In this document: one piece after another, positions 61,936 through 64,000 of the stretch
How positions within the stretch are numbered: position 1 is the stretch's first letter
How the letters are laid out: each line of letters begins with the position of its first letter
NCBI RefSeq assembly: GCF_018130955.1
Contig: NZ_JAFCJM010000033.1
Coordinates: 1 to 64,000, forward strand
DNA length: 64,000 bases
Reading direction: 5' to 3'
Source of the DNA: Bradyrhizobium liaoningense
GTDB taxonomy: Bacteria; Pseudomonadota; Alphaproteobacteria; Rhizobiales; Xanthobacteraceae
The notes under the pieces: generated by a model
What the model was told of the DNA's origin: nothing
Database searches by the model: none
Seen by the model: only the letters and a program-made list of their open reading frames with translations
Made by a program: the position numbers and the translations under genes

Positions 61936-64000
61936 CTACTCCGCCGCGTCCCGCATCTCGGCGCGCTCGGCCCTTGCTGCGCAGAACTTGAACTCGGGGA
62001 TCTTGCCGAAGGGATCCAGCGCCGGGTTGGTGAGCAGGTTCGCCGCCGCTTCCGCGTAGCAGAACGGCATGAACACCATGTTCTCCGGCACGTCGCGGTC
62101 GGAGCGGACCTTGACCTCGACCGCGCCGCGGCGGGTCTCCAGGCGAATGAAATCGCCGAGCGAAAGCTGCTTCTTGCGCATGTCCTTCGGGTTCATGAAC
62201 GCGACCGCCTCCGGCTCGATCTGGTCGAGCACCTGCGCGCGGCGGGTCATCGATCCCGTGTGCCAGTGCTCGAGCACGCGGCCGGTCGAGAGCACCATCG
62301 GATATTCGTCGTCGGGTACCTCGTCCGGCGGAATGACCTTTGCCGGCACGATCTTGCCGCGGCCGCTTTCGGTCGGGAAGCCCGTGGTGAAGATGATCTC
62401 GTTGCCCGGCTTGTTGGGATCGTCGACCGGATAGGTCACCGCGCCTTCACGCACCAGGCGTTCCCAGGTGATGTTCTTCAGCGACGGCATCAATTCCGCC
62501 ATCTCGGTGAAGACGTCGCCGGGGCCCGCATAATTCCAGGGCAATCCCATCCGCTTGCCGATCTCCTGGATGATCCAGAGATCCTGGCGCGCATCGCCGG
62601 GTGGCTTGATCACCTGGCGCGCGAGCTGCACACGGCGATCAGTGTTGGTGAAGGAGCCGTCCTTCTCCGCAAACGCCGAGGCCGGCAGGATGACGTCGGC
62701 GTGGAACGCGGTCTCCGTGACGAAGAGATCCTGCACCACCAGATGGTCGAGCATCGCGAGCGCTTCGCGCGCGTGCTGGAGATCGGGGTCCGACATCGCG
62801 GGATTCTCGCCCTCGATGTACATGCCCTTGATCTCGCCCGCATGGATAGCGTTCATGATCTCGACGACGGTAAGCCCACGCACGGGGTCGAGGCTCTGCT
62901 GCCAGACCTCCTCGAACTTGCCGCGCAGATCGACGCGGCCGACCGGCTGGTAGTCCGGCAGGAACATCGGAATCAGGCCGGCGTCGGAGGCGCCCTGCAC
63001 GTTGTTCTGGCCGCGCAGCGGATGCAGGCCGGTGCCGGGACGGCCGACCTGGCCGGTGATCAGCGCCAGCGCGATCAGGCAGCGCGCATTGTCCGTGCCA
63101 TGGACGTGCTGGCTGATGCCCATGCCCCAGAAGATGATCGACGATTTCGCGCGTGCATAGGATCGCGCCACCTCGCGCAGGGTCTGCGCCGGGATGCCGC
63201 AGATCGCCTCCATCTTCTCCGGTGTGAACTCCTTGATCTTCTCCTTGAGCTCGTCGAAGCCCTCGGTGTAGCCGGCGATGTATTGATCGTCCGTCAGCCC
63301 TTCGGTGATGATCGTGTTGATCATCGCGTTCAGCATAGCGACGTCGGCGCCGGGCTTGAAAGCGAGGTGCTTGGTCGCATGGCGCGACAGCGCCTGCTTG
63401 CGCGGATCCATGACGAACAGCTTTGCGCCGTTCTGCTTGACCGCGTTCTTGATGAAGGTCGCCGCGACCGGATGGTTCACGGTCGGGTTGGCGCCGATCA
63501 CGACGATGACCTCGGCATCCATCGCAGCCGCAAACGGTGCCGACACCGCGCCCGAGCTCAGACCTTCGAACAGCGCGGCCACCGACGAGGCGTGGCAGAG
63601 CCGCGTGCAGTGATCGACATTGTTGGAGCCGAAGCCGGTGCGCACCAGCTTCTGGAACAGATAGGCCTCTTCGTTCGAGCCCTTGGCCGAACCGAAGCCG
63701 GCAAGCGCCTTCACGCCGCTGGTGTCGCGGATCTTCACCAGGCCCTTGGCGGCGATATCGAGCGCCTCTTCCCACGACGCCTCGCGGAAATGAGTGAAGG
63801 GATTGGCCGGATCGACCTGGTCGTTGGAATCCTTCTTCGCGTTCGGCAGTCGCACCAGCGGCTTGGTCAGGCGATGCGGATGATGGATGTAATCGAAGCC
63901 GAAGCGGCCTTTCACGCACAGACGATTGCGGTTGGCGGGGCCGTCGCGGCCTTCCGCGTAGATCACCTTCTCGTCCTTGACCTGATAGGTGACCTGGCAG
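61936..64000 (-). CDS. fdhA: Formate dehydrogenase alpha subunit, cytosolic NAD type (5' end outside window)
   Basis: About 688 C-terminal residues of a molybdopterin oxidoreductase; the gene continues past the right edge, where the iron-sulfur N-terminal part would be. Mo is held by the cysteine in DHCTRLCHASSV (a Cys, not Sec, form), and the sequence carries GANPTVNHPV, RGQNNVQGASDAG, ENPAMSDPDLQHA, and the C-terminal TGRVLEHWHTGSMTRR cofactor domain. It oxidises formate to CO2 for NADH production together with beta and gamma subunits, which are probably beyond the edge. Confidence 0.92.
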   Translation of the reverse strand, partial: CQVTYQVKDEKVIYAEGRDGPANRNRLCVKGRFGFDYIHHPHRLTKPLVRLPNAKKDSNDQVDPANPFTHFREASWEEALDIAAKGLVKIRDTSGVKALAGFGSAKGSNEEAYLFQKLVRTGFGSNNVDHCTRLCHASSVAALFEGLSSGAVSAPFAAAMDAEVIVVIGANPTVNHPVAATFIKNAVKQNGAKLFVMDPRKQALSRHATKHLAFKPGADVAMLNAMINTIITEGLTDDQYIAGYTEGFDELKEKIKEFTPEKMEAICGIPAQTLREVARSYARAKSSIIFWGMGISQHVHGTDNARCLIALALITGQVGRPGTGLHPLRGQNNVQGASDAGLIPMFLPDYQPVGRVDLRGKFEEVWQQSLDPVRGLTVVEIMNAIHAGEIKGMYIEGENPAMSDPDLQHAREALAMLDHLVVQDLFVTETAFHADVILPASAFAEKDGSFTNTDRRVQLARQVIKPPGDARQDLWIIQEIGKRMGLPWNYAGPGDVFTEMAELMPSLKNITWERLVREGAVTYPVDDPNKPGNEIIFTTGFPTESGRGKIVPAKVIPPDEVPDDEYPMVLSTGRVLEHWHTGSMTRRAQVLDQIEPEAVAFMNPKDMRKKQLSLGDFIRLETRRGAVEVKVRSDRDVPENMVFMPFCYAEAAANLLTNPALDPFGKIPEFKFCAARAERAEMRDAAE

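Overview
The window is GC-rich DNA from an alphaproteobacterium, most probably Bradyrhizobium or a close relative in the Nitrobacteraceae. The evidence is the gene content (lone hook-filament cluster with small flagellin, many aromatic and CoA-ester degradation genes, DUF2783, a CHASE2 cyclase), FixK-type boxes, and two palindromic repeats of the type scattered through Bradyrhizobium genomes (40469-40600, 61767-61891). No rRNA, tRNA, CRISPR array or intact transposase was seen.

Layout. 1-2233: TetR regulator divergent from a crotonase, then uracil phosphoribosyltransferase. 2271-12191 (minus strand): the outer part of a flagellum in the order sigma factor, fliC, fliD, fliS, small unknown, flgD, flgE, small unknown, flgN-like, flgK, flgL. 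12336-17082 (plus strand): an AT-rich regulatory stretch followed by three genes (long HAD-type protein, glycosyltransferase-like protein, small formyltransferase-like protein) that I propose modify flagellin or a surface glycan. 17111-19797: acyl-CoA dehydrogenase divergent from a MaoC hydratase and a CoA-ester lyase. 19853-23503: a damaged region with a head-to-head pair of truncated genes (FAH hydrolase and LysR regulator joined at about 21009), a lone and strongly diverged EF-Tu with an altered switch I, and a frameshifted DUF1428 gene. 23709-32225: secreted GH79-like glycosidase, MFS transporter, flavoprotein dehydrogenase, SDR, D-amino-acid-dehydrogenase-like oxidase and a TPP enzyme. 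32478-38635: formylglycine-generating-type enzyme, AraC regulator, transglutaminase, a secreted protein and a CHASE2 adenylate cyclase. 38657-42728: tannase-family esterase, pobA and divergent pobR. 42738-48205: an acetate-permease and signalling module lying between a dead marR 3' end and an intact marR. 48321-53020: ring-degradation operon, pncB and an alpha/beta hydrolase. 53333-55331: diguanylate cyclase and a broken autotransporter. 55343-64000: tricarballylate operon with its GntR regulator, Tat-exported metallo-beta-lactamase-fold protein, HupE/UreJ protein, YbaK deacylase and the 3' two thirds of a formate dehydrogenase alpha gene.

How the parts connect. Two perfect FixK/FNR boxes (34662-34675 before the transglutaminase, 48244-48257 before the aromatic operon) and one single-mismatch box (43010-43023 before DUF485-actP) suggest that several of these units respond to low oxygen. 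The strongest candidates for something undescribed are the diverged EF-Tu with its structured leader, the three-gene cluster beside the flagellin genes with its 30-bp-spaced GAATC sites, and the acetate-permease/cNMP-CBS-nucleotidyltransferase/exonuclease module bracketed by marR ends. All functional statements are read from sequence and family knowledge; no database search was possible.
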